Shown piece after piece: positions 17,734-24,569 of a stretch of DNA of 40,533 bases; positions within the stretch are counted from its first letter, which is position 1; the number at the start of each line of letters is the position of its first letter. This DNA comes from Nocardia vaccinii NBRC 15922 (GTDB lineage: Bacteria > Actinomycetota > Actinomycetes > Mycobacteriales > Mycobacteriaceae). The stretch lies in contig NZ_BDCC01000086.1 of the NCBI RefSeq assembly GCF_001613305.1, positions 1-40,533 of the forward strand, read 5' to 3'. The notes below the pieces were generated by a model that worked only from the letters and a program-made list of their open reading frames with translations, was not told the DNA's origin and did no database searches. The position numbers were made by a program, and so were the translations under genes.

Positions 17734-17913
17734 ATGACTCACCCGTTGCCACCGATTCCGGACCCTGCCCCGCCGCAGCCGGTCCCGGACCCCGCTCCAC
17801 AACCGCCGATCCCGGATCCGTCGCCACCTCCGGATCCGTTTCCGTCGCGCCCCGAACCCGACCCTCGCCCGATACTTCCGCCGGTGCCCGATCCGGCCCC
17901 GCCCGCCTGGTAG
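17734..17913 (+). CDS. Small proline-rich protein
   Basis: A 59-residue protein made almost wholly of Pro-Asp-Pro type repeats: it opens MTHPLPPIPDPAPPQPVPDP, carries further PDP/PEP steps, and ends PPVPDPAPPAW. No membrane segment or signal peptide. It would be extended and polyproline-II-like; the function is unknown. Support comes from the repetitive composition and from a GATT-N15-GGGTA promoter whose -10 box is exactly 10 nt before this ATG, implying a leaderless transcript; there is no ribosome binding site. A longer overlapping frame from ATG 17685 starts upstream of this promoter and looks like a shadow. Confidence 0.6.
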   Translation: MTHPLPPIPDPAPPQPVPDPAPQPPIPDPSPPPDPFPSRPEPDPRPILPPVPDPAPPAW

Positions 17914-17987
17914 CAGCGCTTTTCCGGCGTCGAACAGTACGCCGCGGCGGTCGGGAACGGGTGCGGCAATTCGACCGGTGTGGCATG

Positions 17988-18011
17988 TGTCGATCGCCGA
18001 TCAGCGGGTAG
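17988..18011 (+). promoter_or_regulatory. Sigma-F/B-type promoter of the Rho-N-like gene
   Basis: GTGT at 17988-17991, 15 bp, GGGTAG from 18007. The leader to ATG 18074 would be about 56 nt. Confidence 0.55.
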
Positions 18012-18073
18012 GCGGGCGGTAGTAGTGCCGAGCGGACCCGATCCGCGGGTCCTGCCATCTCAGGAGGTATGTC

Positions 18074-18400
18074 ATGCCCAAGGCTTGGACCGACAAACAA
18101 GAGCGCGAATACGACCACATCCGCGATTCGGAGAAATCCCGCGGCGCGAGCGACCGGCGCGCCAAGGAGATCGCCGCGCGGACCGTGAACAAGAACCGTG
18201 CCCAATCCGGCCAGACGCGCACTGCCAGCCGTTCCACGGTCCAGGACATGTCACCACAGCGTCGCGGCGGACAACGCTCGCATTCCGGCGCCCAGGGACC
18301 GACCCGCGACCAGCTGTACAACGAAGCGCGCCAACGCAATATCGAGGGCCGCTCCAAGATGAACAAATCCCAGCTCGCACACGCCCTGGGTCGCGACTGA
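18074..18400 (+). CDS. Small basic protein with Rho-N/SAP-like C-terminus (DUF7218-like)
   Basis: A 108-residue, highly charged protein with no membrane segment. The N-terminus (MPKAWTDKQEREYDHI) is a charged helix followed by SRGASDRRAKEIAARTVNK; the middle is a basic disordered linker (QRRGGQRSHSGAQG). The last 32 residues (TRDQLYNEARQRNIEGRSKM, then NKSQLAHALGRD) match the Rho N-terminal helix-loop-helix motif seen in small actinobacterial proteins often labelled plasmid stabilisation or DUF7218. Nucleic-acid binding is likely; the role is unknown. AGGAGG lies 6 nt before the ATG. The CBS gene follows after 34 nt, probably in the same transcript. Confidence 0.8.
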   Translation: MPKAWTDKQEREYDHIRDSEKSRGASDRRAKEIAARTVNKNRAQSGQTRTASRSTVQDMSPQRRGGQRSHSGAQGPTRDQLYNEARQRNIEGRSKMNKSQLAHALGRD

Positions 18401-18434
18401 CCCGCGCCGGCGGGACCACAGGAGGACAGATCCG

Positions 18435-18857
18435 ATGGCTACCGCGCGAGAGGTCATGACTCCCGGCGTGCACTGCGTGCGTGCCGGCGACACCGTACTC
18501 GAGGCGGCTCGGACACTGGCCGAGCTCGGCGTCGGGTCGCTTCCGGTCCGCGGCGAGGACGGCAAGCTGAAAGGTATGCTGACCGACCGCGATATCGTCG
18601 TGAAAGTCGTTGCTACACAGCATGATCCACGAGAAGTGCGGGCGGGAGAACTGGCCGAGGGCACACCGGTGACGGTGCACGCGGACGACGAGGTGGCCAC
18701 GGTGCTGCGAGTCATGGCCCTGCACCGGGTCCGGCGCGTCCCGGTACTCGACGGCAACGAGTTGGTCGGCATCATCGCGCAGGCCGATATCGCTCGCACA
18801 CTGGGGAATGAACAGGCCGGTCTGTTGGTGTCGGCCGTCTCCGAGCCGGACTCCTAG
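18435..18857 (+). CDS. Two-CBS-domain protein, Hrp1-like
   Basis: A 140-residue protein made of a CBS pair: residues about 5-60 (VMTPGVHCVRAGDTVLEAA ... GMLTDRDIV) and about 70-125 (TPVTVHADDEVATVLRVM ... RRVPVLDGNELVGIIAQADI). It resembles mycobacterial hypoxic response protein 1 (Rv2626c) in length and in both GxxTDRDI/GIxxxADIA signatures. CBS pairs bind adenosine nucleotides and act as cytosolic energy or redox sensors; the ligand here is not known. AGGAGG precedes the ATG. It lies 34 nt after the Rho-N-like gene and is followed by a strong hairpin terminator. Confidence 0.9.
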   Translation: MATAREVMTPGVHCVRAGDTVLEAARTLAELGVGSLPVRGEDGKLKGMLTDRDIVVKVVATQHDPREVRAGELAEGTPVTVHADDEVATVLRVMALHRVRRVPVLDGNELVGIIAQADIARTLGNEQAGLLVSAVSEPDS

Positions 18858-18860
18858 GCG

Positions 18861-18888
18861 GGCGCCCGGCCGAGTCGGGCCGGGCGCC
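18861..18888 (+). terminator. Hairpin terminator after the CBS gene
   Basis: GGCGCCCGGCC, loop GAGTCG, GGCCGGGCGCC: a perfect 11-bp GC-rich stem starting 3 nt after the stop codon, with no U-tract. Confidence 0.7.
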
Positions 18889-18958
18889 GATCGATCCGCG
18901 CCTCGGACGGGTAGGCGCTGGGAATTACTCGATCGTCAGCGAAAGCGAAGAGGACATC

Positions 18959-19141
18959 ATGCAGATCATCAGCCGAGGCACGGTTGTCGCCAGGACCGAC
19001 GGAGTGGGCAGCCGTTCGCCGATGCGGGTGCGCGCCGTCCGGCGCGCACCGGTCCCCTATGCGGAGGTGGAGCCCGTCGAGGGGGGTGATCGCGTGGCGG
19101 TGTTGCTCACGGAGCTGGAACGCGATTTCCAAATCCGGTGA
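18959..19141 (+). CDS. Small hypothetical protein
   Basis: A 60-residue protein, MQIISRGTVVARTDGVG at the start, then a basic stretch RSPMRVRAVRRAPVPYAEVE and a C-terminal helix-like segment GDRVAVLLTELERDFQIR. No membrane helix, no cysteines, no recognised domain. It has a moderate AGAGG site 5 nt before the ATG and is bounded by hairpins on both sides (18861-18888 and 19160-19181), which supports a separate small transcription unit. The function is unknown. A GGGTA at 18909 lacks a convincing -35 box. Confidence 0.5.
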   Translation: MQIISRGTVVARTDGVGSRSPMRVRAVRRAPVPYAEVEPVEGGDRVAVLLTELERDFQIR

Positions 19142-19159
19142 CAGGCCCCTGACGTGCGA

Positions 19160-19181
19160 TGACGGGCCGTTCGGCCCGTCA
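19160..19181 (+). terminator. Hairpin terminator upstream of sigma gene 1
   Basis: TGACGGGCC, loop GTTC, GGCCCGTCA: a perfect 9-bp stem with UNCG-like compact loop, followed by CTTTCAC, 18 nt after the small hypothetical gene. Confidence 0.7.
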
Positions 19182-19197
19182 CTTTCACATTCGGCTG

Positions 19198-19260
19198 GTG
19201 ACTGAATGGGGTATTCACGGCATACTGGAGCGTGCGGCCTTCTGACGTGATGGCGTTCAA
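19198..19260 (+). promoter_or_regulatory. Sigma-A-like promoter and conserved leader of sigma gene 1
   Basis: GTGACT (19198-19203), 17 bp, CATACT (19221-19226). The 40 nt from CATACT match the equivalent stretch before sigma gene 2 (24780-24819) without gaps at about 30 positions, including TTCTGA, GTG and CGTTCAA. Confidence 0.6.
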
Positions 19261-19305
19261 ATCTGGGGCGCGGCCCGCAGTTGACATGGTCGCCGGAGGC
19301 ATCTG

Positions 19306-20118
19306 ATGACCTCGTACACCACAGCTCCCGCCGCCTCACGGTCCAATCGAGGCAACGACAGCTACGACGATATCGAACCGTGGTTGGAGAAGATGGCGGC
19401 TCTGGCCGCCGATGATCCCGAACGCGCATCGTTGCGCGAGCGGATCATGGACCGCTGCCTGCCCCTGGCCGAGCACATCGCCCGCCACTACAGCCGGCGC
19501 GGAGAAACCTTCGAAGACCTCTATCAGGTCGCCTCGCTGGGCCTGGTGCTCGCGGTCGATCGTTTCGACCCGGGCAAAGGCTCATCCTTCATCTCCTTCG
19601 CCGTCCCGACGATCATGGGCGAGGTTCGCCGGCACTTCCGCGACCGCACCTGGATGGTGCGGGTACCGCGCCCGGCGAAGGAGTTGCAGAGCGCCATCGG
19701 CCCGGCCGTGGAGCGGCTCACCCAGCGGCTGTACCGCATGCCCGCGACCTCGGAGCTGGCGACCGAACTCGACGTCAGCCGGACCGAGCTCACCCAGGCG
19801 CTACTGGCCGCCAACGCGCACAGCGCCGATTCCATCGACACCTCCCCGGAAGACCCCGGCCACGAACCCGGAGCCGCTCGTGTGGTCCGGGAGCTGGGCG
19901 GCGAGGACAACGGTTACCAGATCGCCGATGACGCACTGGCGATCGCGCCGCTACTGAACGAACTCCCGACCCGCGAGCGCGAGGTGCTGCGACTGCGGTT
20001 CTTCGAGAACCGGTCGCAGACCGAGATCGCGGAACGGATCGGGGTGTCCCAGATGCAGATCTCCCGACTGCTCAGCGCAACGCTCACCAACCTGCGAGAA
20101 CGAGCCCTGCGCGATTGA
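19306..20118 (+). CDS. SigF/SigB-family RNA polymerase sigma factor, copy 1
   Basis: A 270-residue group 3 sigma-70 factor with regions 2, 3 and 4. Region 2 carries LPLAEHIARHYSRRGETFED and SFAVPTIMGEVRRHFRD with the following WMVRVPRP; region 4 is the helix-turn-helix REREVLRLRFFENRSQTEIA, then ERIGVSQMQISRLL. This is the SigF/SigB general-stress or SigF sporulation-like group, recognising GTTT-N15-GGGTA promoters. GGAGG 6 nt before ATG 19306 supports the start. No anti-sigma or anti-anti-sigma gene is adjacent, unusual for this group. A close paralogue lies 5.5 kb downstream, with a shared upstream block. A possible 19-codon leader frame (19247-19306) ends in TGATG at the start codon, but is not conserved in the paralogue. 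Confidence 0.92.
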   Translation: MTSYTTAPAASRSNRGNDSYDDIEPWLEKMAALAADDPERASLRERIMDRCLPLAEHIARHYSRRGETFEDLYQVASLGLVLAVDRFDPGKGSSFISFAVPTIMGEVRRHFRDRTWMVRVPRPAKELQSAIGPAVERLTQRLYRMPATSELATELDVSRTELTQALLAANAHSADSIDTSPEDPGHEPGAARVVRELGGEDNGYQIADDALAIAPLLNELPTREREVLRLRFFENRSQTEIAERIGVSQMQISRLLSATLTNLRERALRD

Positions 20119-20154
20119 GCGCGCGAGTCCGGCGGGCCCCGGGGCAGTCGACAT

Positions 20155-20194
20155 CCTGCTGCTCCGGCGGCTTCGCGAAGGCTCGAGCAGCAGG
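20155..20194 (+). terminator. Long hairpin terminator after sigma gene 1
   Basis: CCTGCTGCTC and GAGCAGCAGG form a perfect 10-bp stem around a 20-nt loop that contains the palindrome CTTCGCGAAG. It lies 36 nt after the sigma stop codon and just before the -35 of the next gene. Confidence 0.65.
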
Positions 20195-20200
20195 GATACC

Positions 20201-20230
20201 TTCGCAGCCGGAATTGGGGCAGTACATAAT
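20201..20230 (+). promoter_or_regulatory. Possible sigma-A-like promoter of the PAS-ANTAR gene
   Basis: TTCGCA (20201-20206), 18 bp, CATAAT (20225-20230), 3 nt before ATG 20234. With TACATA (20223-20228) as -10, the message would be leaderless or nearly so; no ribosome binding site is seen. Confidence 0.4.
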
Positions 20231-20233
20231 CTA

Positions 20234-20923
20234 ATGGTGAGTTCAGCTTCTTCTCCGGTGCCCGACGCCGAAGAACAGTTCCCGACGCCCGGCCCCTCGG
20301 ACGGGCAGTGGACGTCGGCCGGGAAATTCCGGTTCTGGTTCGCAAGCCAACGCTGGGAGTGGTCCCCGGAGATCTACCGGATGCACGGCTACCAGCCCGG
20401 CGAGATCGAGCCGACGACCGAAGTGCTCCTCGCGCACAAACACCCCGAAGACCGCGACAACGTCGCCGAGGCCATCGCCCGATCCATGGAACAGGGCGAA
20501 CCCTTCTCCAGCCGGCACCGGTTCATCGATACGAACGGCGTCGAGCACGCCGTCATGGTCGTCGCCGATCGCATTCTCGACGCCGCCGAACACCCCGTCG
20601 GCACCGCGGGTTACTACATCGATCTTTCCGACGCCATCGCCGATGCCGAACGCGAAACGGTAGAGCAGCGCCTCCCGGAGATCGTCGCATCGCGCGCGGT
20701 GATCGAACAGGCCAAGGGCGTGCTCATGTGTATGTACGGGATCAACGCCGCCCAGGCCTTCAAGGTCCTGACCTGGCGTTCTCAGGAGACCAACGTGAAA
20801 CTGCGCGCCCTTGCCGAGCAGCTCATCGCCGAACTGCCCACCGTCGCCACACCGACGCCCGAGGTGGTGACGCAATTCGATCACCTGCTGCTGACTCTGC
20901 AGGAACGGGTGCCCCCGGAATGA
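20234..20923 (+). CDS. PAS domain - ANTAR RNA-binding regulator
   Basis: A 229-residue cytosolic regulator. Residues about 30-135 form a PAS fold of the PAS_3 type (WEWSPEIYRMHGYQPGEIEP, then the HPEDRDNV motif and a beta strand ending GYYIDL). A helical linker follows, then an ANTAR domain in about 150-200 (RAVIEQAKGVLMCMYGINAA, then AFKVLTWRSQETNVKLRALA). ANTAR domains bind paired RNA hairpins and cause antitermination; the PAS part suggests control by a small ligand or redox signal. Target hairpins cannot be assigned from this window. This architecture is abundant in Nocardia and mycobacteria. The start is ATG 20234 or the next codon GTG; there is no ribosome binding site. Confidence 0.88.
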   Translation: MVSSASSPVPDAEEQFPTPGPSDGQWTSAGKFRFWFASQRWEWSPEIYRMHGYQPGEIEPTTEVLLAHKHPEDRDNVAEAIARSMEQGEPFSSRHRFIDTNGVEHAVMVVADRILDAAEHPVGTAGYYIDLSDAIADAERETVEQRLPEIVASRAVIEQAKGVLMCMYGINAAQAFKVLTWRSQETNVKLRALAEQLIAELPTVATPTPEVVTQFDHLLLTLQERVPPE

Positions 20924-21005
20924 GCCGAGCCTGTGCCGGTCCGGTTCGGCGCGAGTGAGCCGGCCGCGGAATCAGGCCACCGGCCGACACGTCGCGCACG
21001 TCCGA

Positions 21006-21242
21006 TCAGCTTGTGCGCGAGTGTGGCCCCCATGACTGCGGCTCCTTCCCGCTGTGGCTGCGCCGGCCACCTCTGGCCTTGGCCTCGACCGGCTGCGCCT
21101 GGGCGCCCTTGCGCCCCGCCTCACGCGGGTCGGCGGCATTGCGTTCACCGAAACTTCCGGTACTCGCGCGCCCACCGCGGCTGGCCTGTTCCTGGGTATC
21201 CTTGCGATTCCCGAACTGGCCGGGGTTGTTCCGATCCGGCAT
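21006..21242 (-). CDS. KGG-like general stress peptide
   Basis: A 78-residue, hydrophilic, Gly/Arg/Lys/Gln-rich protein without cysteine or membrane segment. Segments NNPGQFGNRKDTQEQASRGG, STGSFGERNAADPREAGRKG and ARGGRRSHSGKEPQSWG are imperfect versions of the stress-induced KGG repeat (as in Bacillus GsiB and fungal Con-10 proteins), hydrophilin-like sequences made under desiccation, starvation or acid stress. ATG 21242 is fixed by a very good GAGGAGGT site 5 nt upstream; an earlier in-frame start is poorer. A weak sigma-F-type promoter lies upstream. Confidence 0.82.
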   Translation of the reverse strand: MPDRNNPGQFGNRKDTQEQASRGGRASTGSFGERNAADPREAGRKGAQAQPVEAKARGGRRSHSGKEPQSWGPHSRTS

Positions 21243-21315
21243 CGGGCACCTCCTCGAGGTCGGAATACGCGACAACCGTTGCCGCGCAGTGGCTTACATC
21301 GCCATAACAGCGCGT

Positions 21316-21339
21316 TACCCGGTCGCACCCGGGCTATGC
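21316..21339 (-). promoter_or_regulatory. Weak sigma-F/B-like promoter of the KGG-like gene
   Basis: Minus strand GCAT, 15 bp, GGGTAA. The -35 box keeps only the first G and last T of GTTT; spacing is the same as in the other members. Confidence 0.35.
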
Positions 21340-21475
21340 GTTTCGACATCGATCCGATTTCGGACCGGCAGCCGCGACGGGAGTCTCGATAACCCCAGTG
21401 CGGGCCGGAGCGATCCGGCCGAATCCTCGCCCGGATGGATGTCGCCGACCGCGCCGATCCGGATGGTTCCCGCCA

Positions 21476-22291
21476 TCAGTCGAGCCGTTGGTGGTCGGCC
21501 GGGACGTCCGGTGTACTCACGCGAATATCGTTGTGCACCCGCAGTTTCGGCGCGTGTTCGCGCACCACGTCCTCGAGTTGCGTGCGCCGCCGCGTACTGC
21601 CCACCTCACCGCGGAGCACGACCGCGTTGTCCCGGACGGTCACCTGGACGCCGAGTTCGGCCGTCCGGGGGTCCTCCGCGAGCGCTCGGCGCAGGTTGGC
21701 CGCGAGATATTGAGGCAGCAGATCGTCGCTCACCGAATCGCCGTCGCGGCTGATGTGCAGATCCTCGAGCAGGCCCAGGAACGCTCGCGCATACGGTGAC
21801 ATTCCGGTCTCCTCGGAGACCCGTGTCCAATCCACCTGCTCCCGCAGCTCCCGCGCCGTCTGCAGCAGGGCGGTGAAATCGAGCCGGTGCGAGTCGAGCA
21901 CCATGAGTTCATCGATGACGAGGTCGGTGGCGCTGATCACCGGCGCCACGGTCGAGCCGACCCGCAGGGTGCTCGCGCGGGCCAGCAACGCATCGGTGAC
22001 GGCTCGCTGATTCGGTTCGAAGACCAAGTCCACCAAGGTTTCTCCGTCGTAGACCTTGATCAGCCAATCGTCCGGCGGATCGACCGCCTGCAGGCCGGCC
22101 CGTACCAGGACCTCGCGGGCACGCTGGGCATCGACGGGTTTGACGAAGATGTCGACATCGTGATCCGACGCAGGCCCGCCCCGGGCATATACTGCGCATC
22201 CCCCGGCGACCGCGAACGGGATTTCCTCGCTCAGCAGCGTGTTCGCAACCCGGGTGACCGTATGCAGTAGCTGATCGATCCCTGTGTGCAT
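21476..22291 (-). CDS. Nucleotidyltransferase fused to a BON domain
   Basis: A 271-residue protein. Residues 1 to about 170 are a DNA-polymerase-beta-like nucleotidyltransferase fold: Gly30-Gly31 in VAGGCAVYARGG and the metal pair Asp45/Asp47 in SDHDVDIFV, then VDLVFEPNQ as the third acidic strand. Residues about 195-262 form a BON domain (VTVRDNAVVLRGEVGSTRRR, ending VHNDIRV), usually a periplasmic or membrane-associated ligand-binding fold. The protein has no signal peptide, so the BON part should be cytosolic. The fusion is unusual and its substrate unknown. ATG 22291 lacks a clear ribosome binding site but lies exactly 10 nt from a GGGTA box, suggesting a leaderless mRNA. It lies 28 nt after the Rv1733c-like gene. 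Confidence 0.8.
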   Translation of the reverse strand: MHTGIDQLLHTVTRVANTLLSEEIPFAVAGGCAVYARGGPASDHDVDIFVKPVDAQRAREVLVRAGLQAVDPPDDWLIKVYDGETLVDLVFEPNQRAVTDALLARASTLRVGSTVAPVISATDLVIDELMVLDSHRLDFTALLQTARELREQVDWTRVSEETGMSPYARAFLGLLEDLHISRDGDSVSDDLLPQYLAANLRRALAEDPRTAELGVQVTVRDNAVVLRGEVGSTRRRTQLEDVVREHAPKLRVHNDIRVSTPDVPADHQRLD

Positions 22292-22301
22292 ATCCGCGAC
22301 C

Positions 22302-22325
22302 TACCCTGCGGTTACCGGGTTATTC
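22302..22325 (-). promoter_or_regulatory. Possible leaderless sigma-F/B-like promoter of the nucleotidyltransferase-BON gene
   Basis: Minus strand GAAT, 15 bp, GGGTA, then 10 nt to ATG 22291. It overlaps the end of the Rv1733c-like gene. The -35 box is a weak match; the spacing to ATG is the same as in three other genes here. Confidence 0.4.
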
Positions 22326-22931
22326 GCCGGGTCGCACATCCCATCCGCGGTTGACGGTCCGGCTCAGACCGCGCCACTCGCGACTCCAGTCGGCACGGCG
22401 ACGCAACGCACACAGCGAGCTCACGATTGCCATCAGCGCGCCGACCCCGAGGGCGGTGCAGCCGAACACCTTCATGGCCCGGTCCACACCGTCACCCATC
22501 GCCAGATCCACGGGTGACAGGTTCTGCAGCGGACGGCCGTCCCCGCCGAGCCGCACCGGGAACCGGTCACCCGGCACGGCAGTCGGGGGTACATCGACGA
22601 TGGCCGAGTGCGTACGGCCGGCCCGAGTCCACGCGACCCGCGTCTGCCACGTCTTCGAGGTGGCTGCGCTGTCCTGGACGACCACCGTGGGATGTTCGGT
22701 CACGGTCGCGGTGACGGTCGTCGCCGTGGCGGCATCCGCGCGTTCCCGCACGAGGGCCTGTTCGTAGCGAGTCGTTCCCGCGTGCACCGCAAGTGGGATG
22801 GCGGCCAGCAGCAGTAGGACGGCGATGATGCGGGCCGTCGCCTCCCAGCGGTCGCAGGCCCGCATCAGCGGGTTCGAACTCCAGGGCGCGGTACGCCAGA
22901 GTCTGCGCGGCAGAGATGGGCGGTTCGTCAC
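22320..22931 (-). CDS. Rv1733c-like two-helix membrane protein
   Basis: A protein of about 203 residues from GTG 22931. After a basic N-terminus and the segment SNPLMRACDRWEA come a membrane helix (IIAVLLLLAAIPLAVHAG), an extracytoplasmic domain of about 100 residues with a VTEHPTVVV strand and WTRAGRTHSAIVDVP, a second helix (ALGVGALMAIVSSLCAL) and a basic, Trp-rich tail. The layout and the SRNPLxRxxDRxEA-type motif match the mycobacterial Rv1733c family, a DosR dormancy-regulon membrane protein of unknown function. GTG 22982 is an alternative start adding 17 residues. It is upstream of the nucleotidyltransferase-BON gene by 28 nt. Confidence 0.78.
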   Translation of the reverse strand: MTNRPSLPRRLWRTAPWSSNPLMRACDRWEATARIIAVLLLLAAIPLAVHAGTTRYEQALVRERADAATATTVTATVTEHPTVVVQDSAATSKTWQTRVAWTRAGRTHSAIVDVPPTAVPGDRFPVRLGGDGRPLQNLSPVDLAMGDGVDRAMKVFGCTALGVGALMAIVSSLCALRRRADWSREWRGLSRTVNRGWDVRPGE

Positions 22932-23076
22932 GGTCGATTCCCATCGATTCGAAAATTTCCACGTGTCGCTACGCGATGCCACCGAAGCCGTCCGCCGACC
23001 CGCTCGCGATCCTCGTCGTTGAGAACCTTCGTCTTCGTTGACGACGGCGGCGGCGTGTGCGGCCTCGTCCCGCGCG

Positions 23077-23100
23077 TACCCGGCAGATCCTCGACCAATC
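23077..23100 (-). promoter_or_regulatory. Sigma-F/B-type promoter of the Rv1733c-like gene
   Basis: Minus strand GATT (23100-23097), 15 bp, GGGTA (23081-23077, continuing CG). The leader would be about 90-140 nt depending on which GTG is used. Confidence 0.5.
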
Positions 23101-23134
23101 GCCCCGAACCGGTCCGTATCCGCCGATTCGGGGC
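23101..23134 (-). terminator. Hairpin terminator after the FGD-like gene
   Basis: GCCCCGAA and TTCGGGGC form an 8-bp stem with an 18-nt loop, 19 nt beyond the FGD-like stop codon on the minus strand and just upstream of the next promoter. Confidence 0.5.
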
Positions 23135-23153
23135 CGGTGGCGCGGGATGCCGG

Positions 23154-24170
23154 TCAGCCGGGCGCGGCGTCGACGGATTCCATTGTGGGCCATCGCCTGC
23201 CCGCATCGGCGCTCAGCAACCGCAGCCGATCACCGAGTTCGTCACGAAAGTAGTCCAGGAATCCGTCCGGGTCCGGTCCGGCGTTCATCAGAACGGGACG
23301 ATCGAACCCGGCGTCGAGATACCGGCGGACGGCCCGGACATAGGTCTCGGGGTCCGCGCCGCAGGTGAACTGGCTGCGAATGTCGTCCTCGCGGACGGTA
23401 GTGCCGGCCGCGGCGAAATTGGCGGGGTTCGGCAGCTCACTCATCACCTTCCAGCCGGTCACCGCCCACCGCGAGGTGTCCAGGGCCGCACGCACGGCGG
23501 CGTCCTCGTCCCGCGCCCACGCGACCGGAACCTCCGCATAACAGGGGCCGTCACCGCCGAAGCGGTGGTAGTTCGCCACGATGTCCGCGGACGGCTCGGT
23601 CGCGAATAGTCCGTCGCCGAGTTCGGCGGCCAGGCGCGCGGCCGCGGGCCCGCCCGCGGCCACCGCGATCGGCGGCGGCTCATCGGGCAGATCGAATATC
23701 CGGGCGTCGGACAACTGCAGATACTCACCTCGGTAGGAGCGATATCCGCCGCGCCACAGCAACCGGATGATGTCGAGTGCTTCCCGGAGCATGTCGTGGC
23801 GCACGCGCACCGTGTCCGGGAACCCGCTCCCCACCACGTGTTCGTTCAGCCGCTCCCCCGACCCGACACCGAGGGTGAACCGGCCCCCGGACGTCACCGC
23901 CACCGTGGCGGCGGCCTGCGCGATGATCGCGGGGTGGTAGCGGACAGTCGGACAGGTGACGCCCGTCGCCAGGCCGATGCGTTCGGTGCGGGCGGCGATC
24001 GCACCGAGCACCGTCCACGCGAACGGCGAATGCCCCTGATTGTCCAGCCAGGGATGAAAATGATCGCTGATCTCGACGAAATCGAATCCGGCCTGTTCGG
24101 CGCGGACCGCCTGCCTGATCAGCTCGGTGGGCCCGAAACCCTCGGCCGACAGTTTGTATCCGATCTGCAC
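23154..24170 (-). CDS. LLM-class F420-dependent oxidoreductase, FGD-like
   Basis: A 338-residue luciferase-like TIM barrel. Motifs SDHFHPWLDNQGHSPFAW near the N-terminus, CPTVRYHPAIIAQAAAT and LGVGSGERLNEHVVG match the F420-dependent glucose-6-phosphate dehydrogenase family (FGD and its paralogues). Family members reduce or oxidise small organic substrates with deazaflavin F420; FGD itself supplies reduced F420, but many paralogues use other substrates, so glucose-6-phosphate use is not claimed. The start is the second of two adjacent GTG codons (24170), giving 5-6 nt to a strong AGGAGGT. It has its own sigma-F-type promoter and a downstream hairpin. Confidence 0.88.
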   Translation of the reverse strand: MQIGYKLSAEGFGPTELIRQAVRAEQAGFDFVEISDHFHPWLDNQGHSPFAWTVLGAIAARTERIGLATGVTCPTVRYHPAIIAQAAATVAVTSGGRFTLGVGSGERLNEHVVGSGFPDTVRVRHDMLREALDIIRLLWRGGYRSYRGEYLQLSDARIFDLPDEPPPIAVAAGGPAAARLAAELGDGLFATEPSADIVANYHRFGGDGPCYAEVPVAWARDEDAAVRAALDTSRWAVTGWKVMSELPNPANFAAAGTTVREDDIRSQFTCGADPETYVRAVRRYLDAGFDRPVLMNAGPDPDGFLDYFRDELGDRLRLLSADAGRRWPTMESVDAAPG

Positions 24171-24275
24171 CACGCACCTCCTGCATCGTCCGACGTGTCC
24201 GGGCACCTGCGGCCCGCAAGCCGTGGGCGCGGCGTCGGACGGCGGAAAAGGGCGACACCGCGCCCGGCGTCGCGG

Positions 24276-24299
24276 TACCCGGAATCCGTACTCCTACAC
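24276..24299 (-). promoter_or_regulatory. Sigma-F/B-type promoter of the FGD-like gene
   Basis: Minus strand GTGT (24299-24296), 15 bp, GGGTA (24280-24276, continuing CC). It is divergent from the promoter at 24353. Confidence 0.55.
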
Positions 24300-24352
24300 G
24301 CCCGCCGCATCCGCCGCGCCGCGATGCCCGGGGCCGCCACCTCGGCGAAGCG

Positions 24353-24376
24353 GTTTGGAGTGCGCGAATTCGGGAA
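24353..24376 (+). promoter_or_regulatory. Sigma-F/B-like promoter of the 50-residue gene
   Basis: GTTT at 24353-24356, 15 bp, GGGAAG from 24372 (one mismatch in the -10). The leader would be about 35 nt. Confidence 0.5.
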
Positions 24377-24416
24377 GCACGCCGATGCGTATTCCCGGAG
24401 CAGGTTGGAGTGAGCG

Positions 24417-24569
24417 ATGTCGACGATGCGTTTCGACCGCACGGATCCCGAGATCCGTACGGCGGCAACCGAACCTTCCGGCAGCACCGAAGATGTCCGG
24501 TGGCCGCAACCCAGCCCGCTGGACGATTGGTGGCAGCGCGTCATGTTCGGCGCCGCGCCGGACTCCTGA
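24417..24569 (+). CDS. Small hypothetical protein, 50 residues
   Basis: Begins MSTMRFDRTDPEIRTAAT and ends PSPLDDWWQRVMFGAAPDS. It is acidic, with a paired tryptophan near the C-terminus and no membrane helix or known domain. Evidence for a real gene: TTGGAG 6 nt before ATG 24417, a GTTT-N15-GGGAA promoter at proper distance, and coding-like composition. Function unknown. The 200 bp between its stop and the promoter of sigma gene 2 hold no clear gene. Confidence 0.6.
   Translation: MSTMRFDRTDPEIRTAATEPSGSTEDVRWPQPSPLDDWWQRVMFGAAPDS

Noticed and set aside
17685..18011. 108-codon plus-strand frame starting at ATG 17685
   Set aside because: Its start precedes the promoter at 17700-17723 and its composition is low-complexity; the overlapping proline-rich frame fits the promoter distance.
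18909..18913. GGGTA before the small gene at 18959
   Set aside because: At 15-bp spacing the -35 would be ATCG, and GATC at 16; neither fits the pattern of the other promoters.
19209..19214. GGGTAT upstream of sigma gene 1 as an autoregulatory SigF promoter
   Set aside because: No GNNT at 15 bp upstream; the sigma-A-like GTGACT-N17-CATACT overlapping it is shared with the paralogue and explains the region better.
19247..19306. 19-codon leader peptide ending in TGATG at the sigma gene 1 start
   Set aside because: The corresponding frame before sigma gene 2 does not terminate at its start codon, so the shared sequence is not conserved as a peptide.
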